Shown: positions 26,570 through 34,935 of the stretch, piece after piece
Numbering within the stretch: the first letter of the stretch is position 1
How the letters are laid out: every line of letters starts with the position of its first letter
From: Muricoccus harenae
Lineage (GTDB): Bacteria > Pseudomonadota > Alphaproteobacteria > Acetobacterales > Acetobacteraceae
Length of the DNA: 64,000 nt
Assembly (NCBI RefSeq): GCF_009848505.1
Contig: NZ_WWDL01000010.1
Location: 62,001-126,000 of the forward strand
Reading direction: 5' to 3'
Program-made: the position numbers and the translations under genes
Notes under the pieces: generated by a model
What the model was told of the DNA's origin: nothing
What the model saw: the letters and a program-made list of their open reading frames with translations, nothing else
Databases searched by the model: none

Positions 26570-27280
26570 TCAGTTCCGCCAGCGGGCCGTGGTATCGCGG
26601 GTGAAGAAGGCGGTCAGGGTGCGGCCGTCTGGCTGCATCAGCCAAATGCTGTACATGCCGCCGGCCTCGAGACCCTGGAGTGGGAAGATCGGCGCGGCCT
26701 GGCCGCCGGTGCATTCCGCGCGGAGTTCAGCGGTGACCGGGTTCACGCTGCGGGCCTTGGCGGCGTTGGAGGCCACGCCCTCGAGCACGGCCGGGCCGCT
26801 GGGGGCGAGGGAGACGGAGGCGGCGGGGCAGTTAGCGGCGTTGTAGAAGCTTAGCCGCGAACGCGCCCGGTTGAAGTCGGCCTCGTCCACGATCGGGGTG
26901 GCGGCGATGCCGCCATCGCCCTGCGGCTGCAACAGGATGGTATTGAAGCTGCCCGGGCGCATGTTCAGCGCCACGCGGCCGGTACGGCGCCCGGCGGTTG
27001 CTTCGACCGAGAACTCCTGGTTACCGCCGACGCGCTGGGCGACGTGATAGACGCTGATCCGCTCCTCCGGCTTCGTGCCGAGGCGCTGCGCCGGCAGGAA
27101 GGAGGGGCGCAGCGCCAGCTCCTCACCCAGGGTGTTGACGAAGCGGATATAGGCGGAGTCCGGCGGCGGCTGCGGATCGTAGATCTGCGCCTGGCCGGGC
27201 GGTGTCTGGGCCATGGCCGCCAGCGGGGCCAGGCCGAGGAAGGCGGCGAGCGCGCCGCGCAGGCTACGGGCGGGCATCAC
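26570..27280 (-). CDS. AlgF-like polysaccharide O-acetylation protein
   Basis: A 236-residue periplasmic protein with signal peptide (LRGALAAFLGLAPLAAMAQ). The mature part has two beta-rich domains: SAYIRFVNTLGEELALRPSF then YHVAQRVGGNQEFSVEATAGRRTGRVALNMRPGSFNTILL, and a second domain with RSRLSFYNAANCPAASVSLAPSGPAVLEGV. This layout is that of AlgF, a periplasmic adaptor needed for O-acetylation of alginate and, as WssG, of bacterial cellulose. It overlaps the upstream AlgJ/X-like gene by four bases (27277-27280). AlgI, the membrane acyl donor protein, is absent from the window. Confidence 0.8.
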   Translation of the reverse strand: MMPARSLRGALAAFLGLAPLAAMAQTPPGQAQIYDPQPPPDSAYIRFVNTLGEELALRPSFLPAQRLGTKPEERISVYHVAQRVGGNQEFSVEATAGRRTGRVALNMRPGSFNTILLQPQGDGGIAATPIVDEADFNRARSRLSFYNAANCPAASVSLAPSGPAVLEGVASNAAKARSVNPVTAELRAECTGGQAAPIFPLQGLEAGGMYSIWLMQPDGRTLTAFFTRDTTARWRN

Positions 27281-28287
27281 GCCGCCACCGCCCGGCGCAG
27301 GTCGGCCAGGAATTTCTCGGGTGCCATGGCGTTCTGGCCCCAGCCGCTGCTGCTAGGCAGGCCGGGGAAGTCCACCTCCAGATGCGTCCAGGCGATCACC
27401 TTCGGGCGCTGTTGCTTGAAGCCCGCGCTGGCCACGTATTGCAGCATAGTTGCATAGGGTCCCACGTTGTTCGGCTTCCAAAACAGCGATACCGGGCGGC
27501 TGAGCTGGTTCGAGAGGATGGGCTGGAAGAGGTATCTCGGCTCCATGTAGCTGTTGCCGACCACAGTGACGTCCGTGGTGTCATCGGCGATCAGCGCGGC
27601 CTGACCGCCGGCCTGGACGACTTCGCGGACCTGGTAGGGCTCGGGGCCATAGCTGGCGCGCTGGGCCTCAGGCAGGTTGCGCACGAGGTCGCCGCGCGGA
27701 TGCATCTTGTTGGACAGCGTGGAGACCTGGGTTCCCGGGCGGGTGCTGCTCGGCACGGTCGGGCCAATGGCCTTGGCCACCTCCACGGCGGCCAGCTCCG
27801 CGCCCATCGGGGTCCAATGCGTGTCGGACTTGAAAAAGAGTTGGACGCCGGCGGCCCTGGCCCGGAAGGCGGCATCCAGGTCCGGCAGGATGGCGCCGGG
27901 GCGACGCAGGTCGTTCATGATGCCGGCGTAGCGGCGGTCCGCCTCGGCCGAGACGCGTATCTCGGCGGGAAGATACTGGCGGTAGATCCGGGCCTTGGAG
28001 GGGATCAGGGTGATCGCCGTGCCGATGCCCGCGGCCTTGAGGATGTCGATGGCCTGAGCGATCACCTGGGAGGTCTGGCGAACGAGGTTGCTATCGACAT
28101 CCCAGACCTTATCCCAGACGGGGAAGAGCCAGCCTTCCTTGCCGATCACGGCGAGCCCGGCGGTCTGCGCTTCGGCTTGCCGCGGGACGGCCCCAAGCCC
28201 AGCGGTGGCCAAGCCGGTGGAGCCCAGGGCGCCCAGCAGGCTGCGCCGGCTGGTGCCGGTGGCCGCTCGATCGGTGTTGGCACTCAT
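27277..28287 (-). CDS. AlgJ/AlgX-like SGNH acetyltransferase, Tat-exported (copy 1)
   Basis: A 336-residue periplasmic enzyme. The N-terminus is a twin-arginine signal (TSRRSLLGALGSTGLATAG, Arg 14-15), so it is exported folded. The SGNH-like catalytic set of the AlgJ/AlgX family is visible: D155 and H157 in FFKSDTHWTPMGAELAA and S246 in VVGNSYMEPRY. IGKEGWLFPVWD (about 49-59) is a family signature. Such proteins move acetyl groups onto alginate or cellulose in the periplasm. ATG 28287 follows GAAGAGG; longer readings are basic low-complexity. It is 79 bp downstream of a paralogue and overlaps the algF-like gene. Confidence 0.85.
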   Translation of the reverse strand: MSANTDRAATGTSRRSLLGALGSTGLATAGLGAVPRQAEAQTAGLAVIGKEGWLFPVWDKVWDVDSNLVRQTSQVIAQAIDILKAAGIGTAITLIPSKARIYRQYLPAEIRVSAEADRRYAGIMNDLRRPGAILPDLDAAFRARAAGVQLFFKSDTHWTPMGAELAAVEVAKAIGPTVPSSTRPGTQVSTLSNKMHPRGDLVRNLPEAQRASYGPEPYQVREVVQAGGQAALIADDTTDVTVVGNSYMEPRYLFQPILSNQLSRPVSLFWKPNNVGPYATMLQYVASAGFKQQRPKVIAWTHLEVDFPGLPSSSGWGQNAMAPEKFLADLRRAVAA

Positions 28288-28366
28288 CGCAAACCTCTTC
28301 GCAGGATGGGTAGGGCGCGTCGTCGCCACGCTGGCCTGCCCCGGATCGGGATGGGGGAGCGGCCGC

Positions 28367-29365
28367 TCAGGCCAGAGCCTGGCGGATGCCGGAGAGGAAC
28401 TCGTCCACCGAGAGGGCATTGTTCGGGAAGGCCCGGCCATCGGAGGGAAGCAGGCTGAGATCCTGCTCGATGATGTTCCAGACCAGCAGCTTCGGCTTCT
28501 GCTTGCGGAAGTTGTTGCCCTTCACGGCGTTCAGCAGGGTGCGGTAGGGGCCCGTCAGATGGACCTCCCAGTGGAGCGCCACAGGGCGGTTCAGGCGGTT
28601 CGAAAGCATCGGGCCGAGGTTGTACTTCGGTTGCGCGAAGCTGTTGCCGACGACAACGACATCTGCGTCGTCATCCTCAACCAGGGCGTTGCGACCGCGC
28701 ACCGGGGCGGGCTTGCGGATGAGGAAGGCCTCCTGCTGGTACTTCGAGCGCTCGGGCCCAGGCAGCAGGTTCAGCAGGTCGTTCTCGGAGCCGGGGATCT
28801 GGGCGCGTTCCAGTAGCTCCGTGCCGCGGGCGCGGCTGGCGGGGAACTGCATCCGCTGGGCGATCTGAGCGGCGAGGTCGGTGGCCGCCAGTTCCGCCCC
28901 GATCGGCGTCCAATGCGTATCGTTGCGGAAGAACAGCGCCTCGTTCGGCGTGCTGCGGCGGTGGGCGAGGAACAGCTGCAAGACGTCCGGCACAATTGCG
29001 CTGCTCGTGCGGAGTTGCTGCACCGCGAGGGCGTAGCGCCGCTCGCTTTCGGCGTTGAAGCGCCAGTCATCGGGGAGGAAGTCCGCATAGATGCGGGCCT
29101 TCGCCGGGGTGAGAAGCACCGCGCATTCGATGCCGCGCGCCCGGAACAGCGCGACGGCATCGTTCATGATCCTGGTGACCTGCCCGATACGGGCGGTCTG
29201 GGCCTGCCGGGGGTCGTCATAGACCAGGAAGAGCCAGCCTTCCTTTCCGACGACGACACCATTCGTGATGGTCACCGCATCGGCGGGGCGGGCGCCGAGA
29301 GCACCCAGGCCGAGTCCCATTCCAGCCAGCAGCGCGTTGCGGCGTGTGAGATCAATGCACTTCAT
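28367..29365 (-). CDS. AlgJ/AlgX-like SGNH acetyltransferase, Tat-exported (copy 2)
   Basis: A 332-residue paralogue of the next gene in the operon. Twin-arginine signal LTRRNALLAGMGLGLGALG; family signature VGKEGWLFLVYDD (about 39-51); catalytic D149 and H151 in FFRNDTHWTPIGAELAA; nucleophile S242 in VVVVGNSFAQPKYN. The pair keep all three residues, so both are probably active; one may load and the other transfer, as proposed for AlgJ and AlgX. It is first in the minus-strand operon with its promoter in the 177-bp AT-richer gap (29366-29542), where no specific site is clear. Confidence 0.85.
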   Translation of the reverse strand: MKCIDLTRRNALLAGMGLGLGALGARPADAVTITNGVVVGKEGWLFLVYDDPRQAQTARIGQVTRIMNDAVALFRARGIECAVLLTPAKARIYADFLPDDWRFNAESERRYALAVQQLRTSSAIVPDVLQLFLAHRRSTPNEALFFRNDTHWTPIGAELAATDLAAQIAQRMQFPASRARGTELLERAQIPGSENDLLNLLPGPERSKYQQEAFLIRKPAPVRGRNALVEDDDADVVVVGNSFAQPKYNLGPMLSNRLNRPVALHWEVHLTGPYRTLLNAVKGNNFRKQKPKLLVWNIIEQDLSLLPSDGRAFPNNALSVDEFLSGIRQALA

Positions 29366-29542
29366 TGTGCGGGTTCGTCCTGCTGAGCCATCTCAATCAC
29401 CAATTGGATAGCACTTTTTTGATACGTCTCACAATTGCGTTGCTGGCTGGGTGGTGGGTTGTGAAGCGGTGTTGCGCGCGTGCCGCTTTCCCGCTCCGAC
29501 GACGCCGCGCCGAGGCTAGGCAGGCCAGTTGCAGGCGAAGGT

Positions 29543-31309
29543 TCAGGCGGCCGCGAATTGCAGCCGGGCGAGGCGGGCGTAGAGGCCTTCCGCCGCCACG
29601 AGGGTGTCGTGGCTGCCCTCCGCCACCACCCGCCCGGCCTCAAGCACGATAATGCGGTTGGCGCGGCGGACGGTGGCGAGGCGGTGGGCGATGACGAGCA
29701 CGGCACGGCCGCGGGCGAGGCGGGCAAGGGCGGCCTGGACCGCGGCCTCGCTTTCGGCGTCGAGCGCGCTGGTGGCTTCGTCGAGCAGCAGCAGGGGCGG
29801 GTCGCGCAGCACGGCGCGGGCGATTGCGATGCGCTGGCGCTGGCCGCCGGAGAGGCGGACGCCCTTCTCGCCGAGGAAGGTGGCGTAGCCCTGGGGCAGG
29901 GCTTCGATGAAGCCGGAAGCGTCGGCGGCCTCGGCGGCGGCGCGGATCTCGGCATCGGTGGCGTCGGGGCGGCCGTAGCGGATGTTGTCTCGCACATCGG
30001 CGCCGAAGATCACCGGGTCCTGCGGGACGAGGCCGATGCGGGCGCGGATGGCGGCGGGCTCGGCCTGGCGGAGATCGATGCCGTCCAGGGTGACGCGGCC
30101 GGAATCGGGATCGCGAAAGCGGAGGGCGAGTTGGAAGAGGGTGGACTTGCCGGCGCCGGAGGGCCCGACGAGGGCAACCGTCTCGCCCGGCTCCACGGCG
30201 AGGGTGACGCCGTCGAGCGCCGGCTGCCCGGGACGGCTGGGGTAGCGGAGATGGACATCCTTGAAGGCGAGGCGGCCCAAGGGGCGCAGCGGGGCGGGGG
30301 TAGGAAGTGGGCCAGGGAGCGGGACCGGGCGTTCAGGTGGTCGGATCGCGGGCACGGTGGCGAGGAACTCGCCCACGCGCTCGGCGGCGCCCGCGGCGCG
30401 CTGCACCTCGCTCCAAAGCTCCGAGAGGGAGGTGACGGAGGTGGCGGTGAGAATGGCGTAGAAGACGAAGGCGGAGAGTTCCCCGCCGGTGAGATTTCCC
30501 GCCAGCACCTGCCGGCCGCCGACCCAGAGGCTGAGGGTGATGGCACCGAAGCCGAGGAGGATGATGCAGAGCATCAGCAGGGCGCGGACGCGGATGCGGG
30601 CGAGGGAGGCGGCGACGCTTTCCTCCGCGCGGGCGGAGAAGCGGTCGAGATCGGCTTCCTCATGCACATGGGCCTGGACCGTGGCCATGGCGTTCAGGGT
30701 TTCCTCTGCCTGGGCGCCGAGATCTGCGACGCGTTCCTGCGCGACGCGACTGAGGCGGCGTTCGCGCCGGCCGAAGGTGACGAGAGGGATGACGATCAGC
30801 GGCGTGACGGCCACCACCAGCAAGGTGAGCTCGGGGCTGGTGACGAAGAGCATGGTGAGCGCGCCGAGGGCGGTGATGACGGCGCGCAGCCATTGCGACA
30901 CGGCGGCGCCGACCAGGCCGCGGAGAATCTCGGTATCAGCGGTGAGCAGGGTGAGGACGTCGCCGGTGCGGTGCTGCTCGTAATGGCTGGGGGGCAGGGT
31001 CAGCGCATGGGCGAAGACCTTCCGGCGCAGGGCGGCGCCGATCCGCTCCCCGAGCCAGGAGACGAGATAGAAGCGGGTGGCGGTGCTGAGGGCGAGGAGA
31101 AGGATCAGCCCGGCCATCAGCAGGGCGTGGTGGTCGAGATTGGTGGTGGCGTGATGCGAGAAGCCGTCGTCGACGATCCGGCGCAGGCCCTGGCCGAGCA
31201 GAAGGATCATGCCGGCCGCCGTGCCCATGGCAAGCACGGCCCCCGCGACCCGCGCCAGATGAGGACGGAGCAGCGGCAGGACGATGCGGAGGGCGGGGAG
31301 GCGGCTCAT
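29543..31309 (-). CDS. ABC-type exporter, fused membrane and ATPase domains (MsbA/ABCB-like)
   Basis: A 588-residue half-transporter that works as a homodimer or with a partner. Six transmembrane helices (about 20-310), then a nucleotide-binding domain with Walker A GPSGAGKS, Q-loop GLVPQDPVIFG, signature LSGGQRQRIAIARA and Walker B LLLLDEATSALD. The group includes lipid A flippases and multidrug or peptide exporters; DVHLRYPSRPGQPALDGV resembles the ABCB-type branch found next to lipid genes in alphaproteobacteria. The start overlaps the metallophosphoesterase stop by four bases, so the two are coupled. It could serve the nearby polysaccharide genes, but nothing proves it. Confidence 0.9.
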   Translation of the reverse strand: MSRLPALRIVLPLLRPHLARVAGAVLAMGTAAGMILLLGQGLRRIVDDGFSHHATTNLDHHALLMAGLILLLALSTATRFYLVSWLGERIGAALRRKVFAHALTLPPSHYEQHRTGDVLTLLTADTEILRGLVGAAVSQWLRAVITALGALTMLFVTSPELTLLVVAVTPLIVIPLVTFGRRERRLSRVAQERVADLGAQAEETLNAMATVQAHVHEEADLDRFSARAEESVAASLARIRVRALLMLCIILLGFGAITLSLWVGGRQVLAGNLTGGELSAFVFYAILTATSVTSLSELWSEVQRAAGAAERVGEFLATVPAIRPPERPVPLPGPLPTPAPLRPLGRLAFKDVHLRYPSRPGQPALDGVTLAVEPGETVALVGPSGAGKSTLFQLALRFRDPDSGRVTLDGIDLRQAEPAAIRARIGLVPQDPVIFGADVRDNIRYGRPDATDAEIRAAAEAADASGFIEALPQGYATFLGEKGVRLSGGQRQRIAIARAVLRDPPLLLLDEATSALDAESEAAVQAALARLARGRAVLVIAHRLATVRRANRIIVLEAGRVVAEGSHDTLVAAEGLYARLARLQFAAA

Positions 31310-31833
31310 GCGGCGTCTCCGGAGGTGGGTCCAGCCCCCGGGGTGAGATCGGCGAGGCGGATGGGGCGGAAGCCGCGCGGATCCACGCCCACGTCGAATT
31401 GCCGGGGAAGCGGCTTCAGCCGGCCGTGGGAATGGCCATGCAGGTTCCAGGCTCCCTTGGACTGCCGGTTCCAGCTTCGAAGTGGATAATGGAACAGGAT
31501 GAGGAAACGGCCTTCGCGTTCGAGTTCGGCATAGGCCTGGCTGCTGGCCCAGCCGGCCAGGTCGCGGATGGCAGGCGGGTCGTTGTTGCCCCAGATCAGG
31601 TGCTTCCGGCCATGCAGGCCGGCGAGGAGGGCGGCGGGATCGGGGTGGCCGATGGCGAAGTCGCCGAGATGCCAGATTTCATCCTCCGGAGCGACGGCGG
31701 CATTCCAGGCGGCGGCGAGGGCGGCGTCCATGCCCGCCGTGGAGTCGAAAGGGCGGCGCATCAGGGCACGCAGGGCGCCATGGCCGAAATGCGTGTCGGC
31801 GGTGAACCAGCAGGCCAAGATTGTCGCGCCCAT
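31306..31833 (-). CDS. Calcineurin-like metallophosphoesterase
   Basis: A 175-residue cytoplasmic phosphoesterase. The metal ligands of the family are all seen: FTADTHFGHG (DxH), WHLGDFAIGH (GDxxxxxx), LIWGNNDPP (GNxD-type, here GNND), FHYPL and HGHSHG (GHxH-type). It resembles the short bacterial phosphoesterases of the YfcE/ligase-associated type; substrate unknown. ATG 31833 gives MGATILACWFTADTHFGHG; a longer reading to 31911 adds only basic sequence. It leads the two-gene unit with the ABC exporter. Confidence 0.88.
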   Translation of the reverse strand: MGATILACWFTADTHFGHGALRALMRRPFDSTAGMDAALAAAWNAAVAPEDEIWHLGDFAIGHPDPAALLAGLHGRKHLIWGNNDPPAIRDLAGWASSQAYAELEREGRFLILFHYPLRSWNRQSKGAWNLHGHSHGRLKPLPRQFDVGVDPRGFRPIRLADLTPGAGPTSGDAA

Positions 31834-32036
31834 CAATGCTGCGTTCCGGCGCGTTTGCTCCCGGCTCCTGGCAGCCGGGGGCGAGATGGCGCGGAGCGCG
31901 GGCTCCCGCAAGGGAGGTGGGACAGGGTGGCGGCTTGACCGGAACCGGTGTGGCGCGAGGCGCCTGGTCTGAACCTACATCGCTTGAAGGAAGCCCGGCC
32001 CGCGCCAGCGCTTTCCATGGAGTACGCTGATGAGTC

Positions 32037-32577
32037 TTGTCCTGCGATGCACGCCCAAAGGGGTGCAGGGCTGGATTTCACGGGAAGCCGCCTCCATGCG
32101 TCGCTCTCGCTCACCTTAACGGCATGCCGATCGCGGAGACCGGTGCGGCACGGATCGTCGAGGTGGATGGCGTGACGTGGGCGGAGTTCAACTTCCGGGT
32201 CGATTCGCTCTGGCCGCTTCTCGGGCGCGGTGACCGGCTGCAGGTTTTACTCGACGGCTCAGCAGCGACCATGATTGGAAAAGCTGAATCTTCTCGCTGT
32301 TTGACGAGGTCCGCGCGGCGCTGACGGCCGAGTTCGGCTATCAGCTGATGGTCACCTACGGAACCTTGCTGGGCTGCGTGCGCGACGGCAGCTTCATCAA
32401 GCAGGCCAATGCCTTCGCAGCCGCGCATTTCCGCCGCTCCATCGGCCGGAGGTGCTGCGCCGCAAGCTGACCGACCGCTACGACATGCGGATCCTGCATC
32501 ATGAGGAAGCCCACGGGCTCTCGGCCTGCAAGAAGGAGGATCCGCATCTCTGCCGGCTGATCGCGGCCCGGGGATAG
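32037..32577 (+). pseudogene. Decayed LicD-family-like gene
   Basis: Three fragments in different frames read as one old protein. The first (from ATG 32124, MPIAETGAARIVEVDGVTWAEFN) ends by frameshift near 32280. The second, LFDEVRAALTAEFGYQLMVTYGTLLGCVRDGSFI, has the LicD-like block YGTLLGxVRDGxFI found in phosphorylcholine or phospho-sugar transferases; it runs into a TGA near 32470. The third, LRRKLTDRYDMRILHHEEAHGLSACKKEDPHLCRLIAARG, ends at TAG 32575-32577. The following metal-binding Asp cluster is deleted. No intact start or frame remains. The left boundary is uncertain. Confidence 0.5.
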
Positions 32578-32598
32578 GGGCGCGCGACGCGGCGCGTG

Positions 32599-33957
32599 CT
32601 ACCGGCCGCGTCCGGAGCTCATGGGGCCACCCTCGGGACGCGAGCCATCCGGTGCGGTTCCATTCAGCCTGCCATCCGATGCTGCGCCCTCGCGGCTGCG
32701 TAGGGCCTGGCCTGCACGGCCGGTTGCCGGCGGGCTTTGCATGTTGCGCCAGCGCCCGGAGGCATCGCGCTCCTCGCCGCGGCGTGTCTCGAAGCTGCGG
32801 TCTGGCATGGGGGCACGGTCCCCCGCCGCTGCGCCGCGCGGGGTGAGAGGCAGGCCGTTGCCGGATGCGGCGCCTGATCCGCCTTCCCGCCCCGTTTCCA
32901 GACCCGATCCCCGCGCGGCATCCGCGGGGCCGGGCTCGCCCCCGTTCCTGAGGCCAGTCGCGGAGAGGGGAGCGCCGGGGCCGCCGCGCAATTCCACCAC
33001 GCGCCGCCCGGCTGCGGCGGGGCCCATCCCGGCGCCGGCGGGAAGGGCGAGGCCGGGGCCGAGGAGCAGGCGGCGGCCATCGAAGCCGACCTGCGCCTCG
33101 AGCAGGACGCGGGTCGTGCCGAGATAGGCAGGCGGGTCGCGCATCAGCCGGTCGGGCTCGACGGAATCCGCGACGAGCGCGCCATCCTCCATCCGGCCCC
33201 GCGCGAGGACCGGGCCGGCGGGGGGAAGGGCAAGGCCGGGCACGGGGCGGAGGGGCAGGTCGCCAATCCAGGGGGCGCCGCCGCGGCGGGACAGGCTGCC
33301 GAAGATGGTGGTGGCACCGGCGGAGGGGCGCGGGTCGATTCTGGTGGCGGTGAGGCTGCCATCCGGCGCGCGGAGGCCGCTGACCATGACCTGCTCGCCC
33401 ACCCGCCAGGCGCGGCCGGCCGGGAGGGCGGCGGTCGTGACGCGCTGGCCCGCGATCCGGAGGCCGGTTTCGTCCACGGCCTCGATCGGACCGGCGAGTT
33501 CGTGGCGCACGGCGATGCGGCGGGCGCGCAGCGCCTGTTCGGGCCCGAAGGCCTGGACCACCACCACCTGACCGACCCGCAGGGCCGCAGGGGTGGCGGG
33601 GCCATCGGCAAAGGCGACGGGCAGGGCCGGATTATAGGCGATGTGGAGGCCATTGACGCAGATGCTGGCGAAGCCGGTCACGACGCCGACAATGCCCGTC
33701 CCGCCAATGCCCCGTTCGCCATCCGCCGTGTCCGCGGCAGCCTGCGCCAAGGTGGTCGCGGGGGCGCCTGTGCCGCCGATGCCGCGTTCGCCCTCGGCGA
33801 GGATCAGGGGCGGGCCGCCATCGGGGCCGATCCGGCAGAGGCCGGGGGCCGGGCTGGCGGCAACGGGGGCGGGCCCGGGATCGGCGCTGCATGCCGCGAG
33901 CAGGGCAATGGCGGCCGGCAGCGGCGCGCATACCCCAGGGGGCAGGAGGCGGCGCAT
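32599..33957 (-). CDS. DUF5666-domain lipoprotein
   Basis: A 452-residue lipoprotein (lipobox LLAAC, Cys about 23). A tandem motif GERGIGGTG occurs twice (about 56-64 and 80-88), followed by IVGVVTGFASICVNGLHIAYNP, then several small beta-barrel (OB-like) domains of the DUF5666 type, each with a basic G-x-V-V-V core (LRVGQVVVVQAF, WRVGEQVMVSGLR). The last 120 residues are Gly/Arg/Pro-rich and look disordered. Function is unknown; the RGIGGTGIVG block is a hallmark of this family in alphaproteobacteria. Its start lies 5 bp after the DUF6502 stop, and the pair probably form an operon. Confidence 0.8.
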   Translation of the reverse strand: MRRLLPPGVCAPLPAAIALLAACSADPGPAPVAASPAPGLCRIGPDGGPPLILAEGERGIGGTGAPATTLAQAAADTADGERGIGGTGIVGVVTGFASICVNGLHIAYNPALPVAFADGPATPAALRVGQVVVVQAFGPEQALRARRIAVRHELAGPIEAVDETGLRIAGQRVTTAALPAGRAWRVGEQVMVSGLRAPDGSLTATRIDPRPSAGATTIFGSLSRRGGAPWIGDLPLRPVPGLALPPAGPVLARGRMEDGALVADSVEPDRLMRDPPAYLGTTRVLLEAQVGFDGRRLLLGPGLALPAGAGMGPAAAGRRVVELRGGPGAPLSATGLRNGGEPGPADAARGSGLETGREGGSGAASGNGLPLTPRGAAAGDRAPMPDRSFETRRGEERDASGRWRNMQSPPATGRAGQALRSREGAASDGRLNGTAPDGSRPEGGPMSSGRGR

Positions 33958-33962
33958 GGCGG

Positions 33963-34811
33963 TCAGCCGCCCGGCGCCGGCCGCGTCTCGTCCTCGGCAT
34001 AGAGGTAGATGCCGAGGTTGACGCGCTTCGTCGGGGTTCCGGGCGCGGCCTCGCCTTCCTCGAGGAGGGAGAGGGCAAGGCGGTTCATTTCGAGCAAGAG
34101 GCGCTGCGCGCCTTCGCGGCTGGCGGCTTCGAGCTCTGCTGCGGCCTCGGGGGGCAGGCGGTCGTAATGCAGACTGCGGTCGAGGAAGGGCGGCGTGTCG
34201 GTGGCGGAGATGTTGGCCGCGGCGGCGGCGAGGTGGTCCCGCAGATTGCGCGCGAAGTAGAAGAGCTGGCCCTCGATGGCGCGGTTCGGAATGAAGGCGC
34301 AGGCATTGAGGCGCAGCCGGTCATCCGGGCCGATCGAGACGATGCCCTGGTCCAGCCAGCTGTCCAGCACGGTGCGGGGGCGGACATCCGTGGTGACGGA
34401 GGCGACCAGCGCGTCGAAGGAGGGTTCGCCTTCGGCTGCGCTGCGGGGCAGGGGTAGGGGCCGGCCCTCGGCATCGGCATAGCCGGGCAGTCCGAGCCAG
34501 CGGCCGACGACCTGGCTGCCAAGGGTGACCACGGGCGGGACCTGGTCCGGCTCGGAGGGCGTTTCGCGCAGGCGGCGCAATTCCTTCCGATGGACGCCGG
34601 TGAGAAGGCTGAGGCGGCTATCCGTGCGCGCGCGGGCATCCTCGGCCATCTCCGCGGCCACTTCTACATAGAGGCTGCGCAGCAAGTCGGCGCAGACGGG
34701 AAAGGTCAGGCCGGCGCGGATCAGCAGCCGCACCAGCGGGCGCAGGAGGCGCCGGAGCGGGCGGACGAGGGTTTCCGCCGCGGGGGGCGAGGGGAGGATG
34801 GGGGGCGACAT
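33963..34811 (-). CDS. DUF6502-family protein, possible DNA-binding regulator
   Basis: A 282-residue protein from ATG 34811 (an in-frame ATG at 34841 is possible). The segment PVCADLLRSLYVEVAAEM...SRLSLLTGVHRKELRRLRE (about 35-85) reads as helix-turn-helix, as in a winged-helix regulator. The middle has VVGRWLGLPGYADAEGRPLPLP, and the C-terminal part FYFARNLRDHLAAAAANISA with a further helical domain fits the DUF6502 layout. No function is established. Two large palindromes lie directly upstream, and a histidine-kinase-like gene is divergent, so it probably controls this intergenic region. Followed at 5 bp by the DUF5666 lipoprotein gene. Confidence 0.75.
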   Translation of the reverse strand: MSPPILPSPPAAETLVRPLRRLLRPLVRLLIRAGLTFPVCADLLRSLYVEVAAEMAEDARARTDSRLSLLTGVHRKELRRLRETPSEPDQVPPVVTLGSQVVGRWLGLPGYADAEGRPLPLPRSAAEGEPSFDALVASVTTDVRPRTVLDSWLDQGIVSIGPDDRLRLNACAFIPNRAIEGQLFYFARNLRDHLAAAAANISATDTPPFLDRSLHYDRLPPEAAAELEAASREGAQRLLLEMNRLALSLLEEGEAAPGTPTKRVNLGIYLYAEDETRPAPGG

Positions 34812-34840
34812 CGGCTGGAGGACAGATAGCACCTCCGGCA

Positions 34841-34886
34841 TGTGGGAAGAAGTCCCACAAACGATTGACGTGGGAAATTTTCCCAC
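34841..34886. promoter_or_regulatory. Two palindromic operators between DUF6502 and the histidine kinase
   Basis: Site 1: TGTGGGA (34841-34847) with TCCCACA (34853-34859), 5-bp spacer. Site 2: GTGGGAAA (34870-34877) with TTTCCCAC (34879-34886), one central base. The half-site GTGGGA is shared; centres are 28 bp apart, nearly three helical turns, so two dimers could bind one face. TTGACG at 34865-34870 may be a -35 element between them. Confidence 0.75.
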
Positions 34887-34935
34887 ATACGGTTCAGGCA
34901 TGCCCCGGCTGGGGCGCCATAGGGATCCACGCCAC

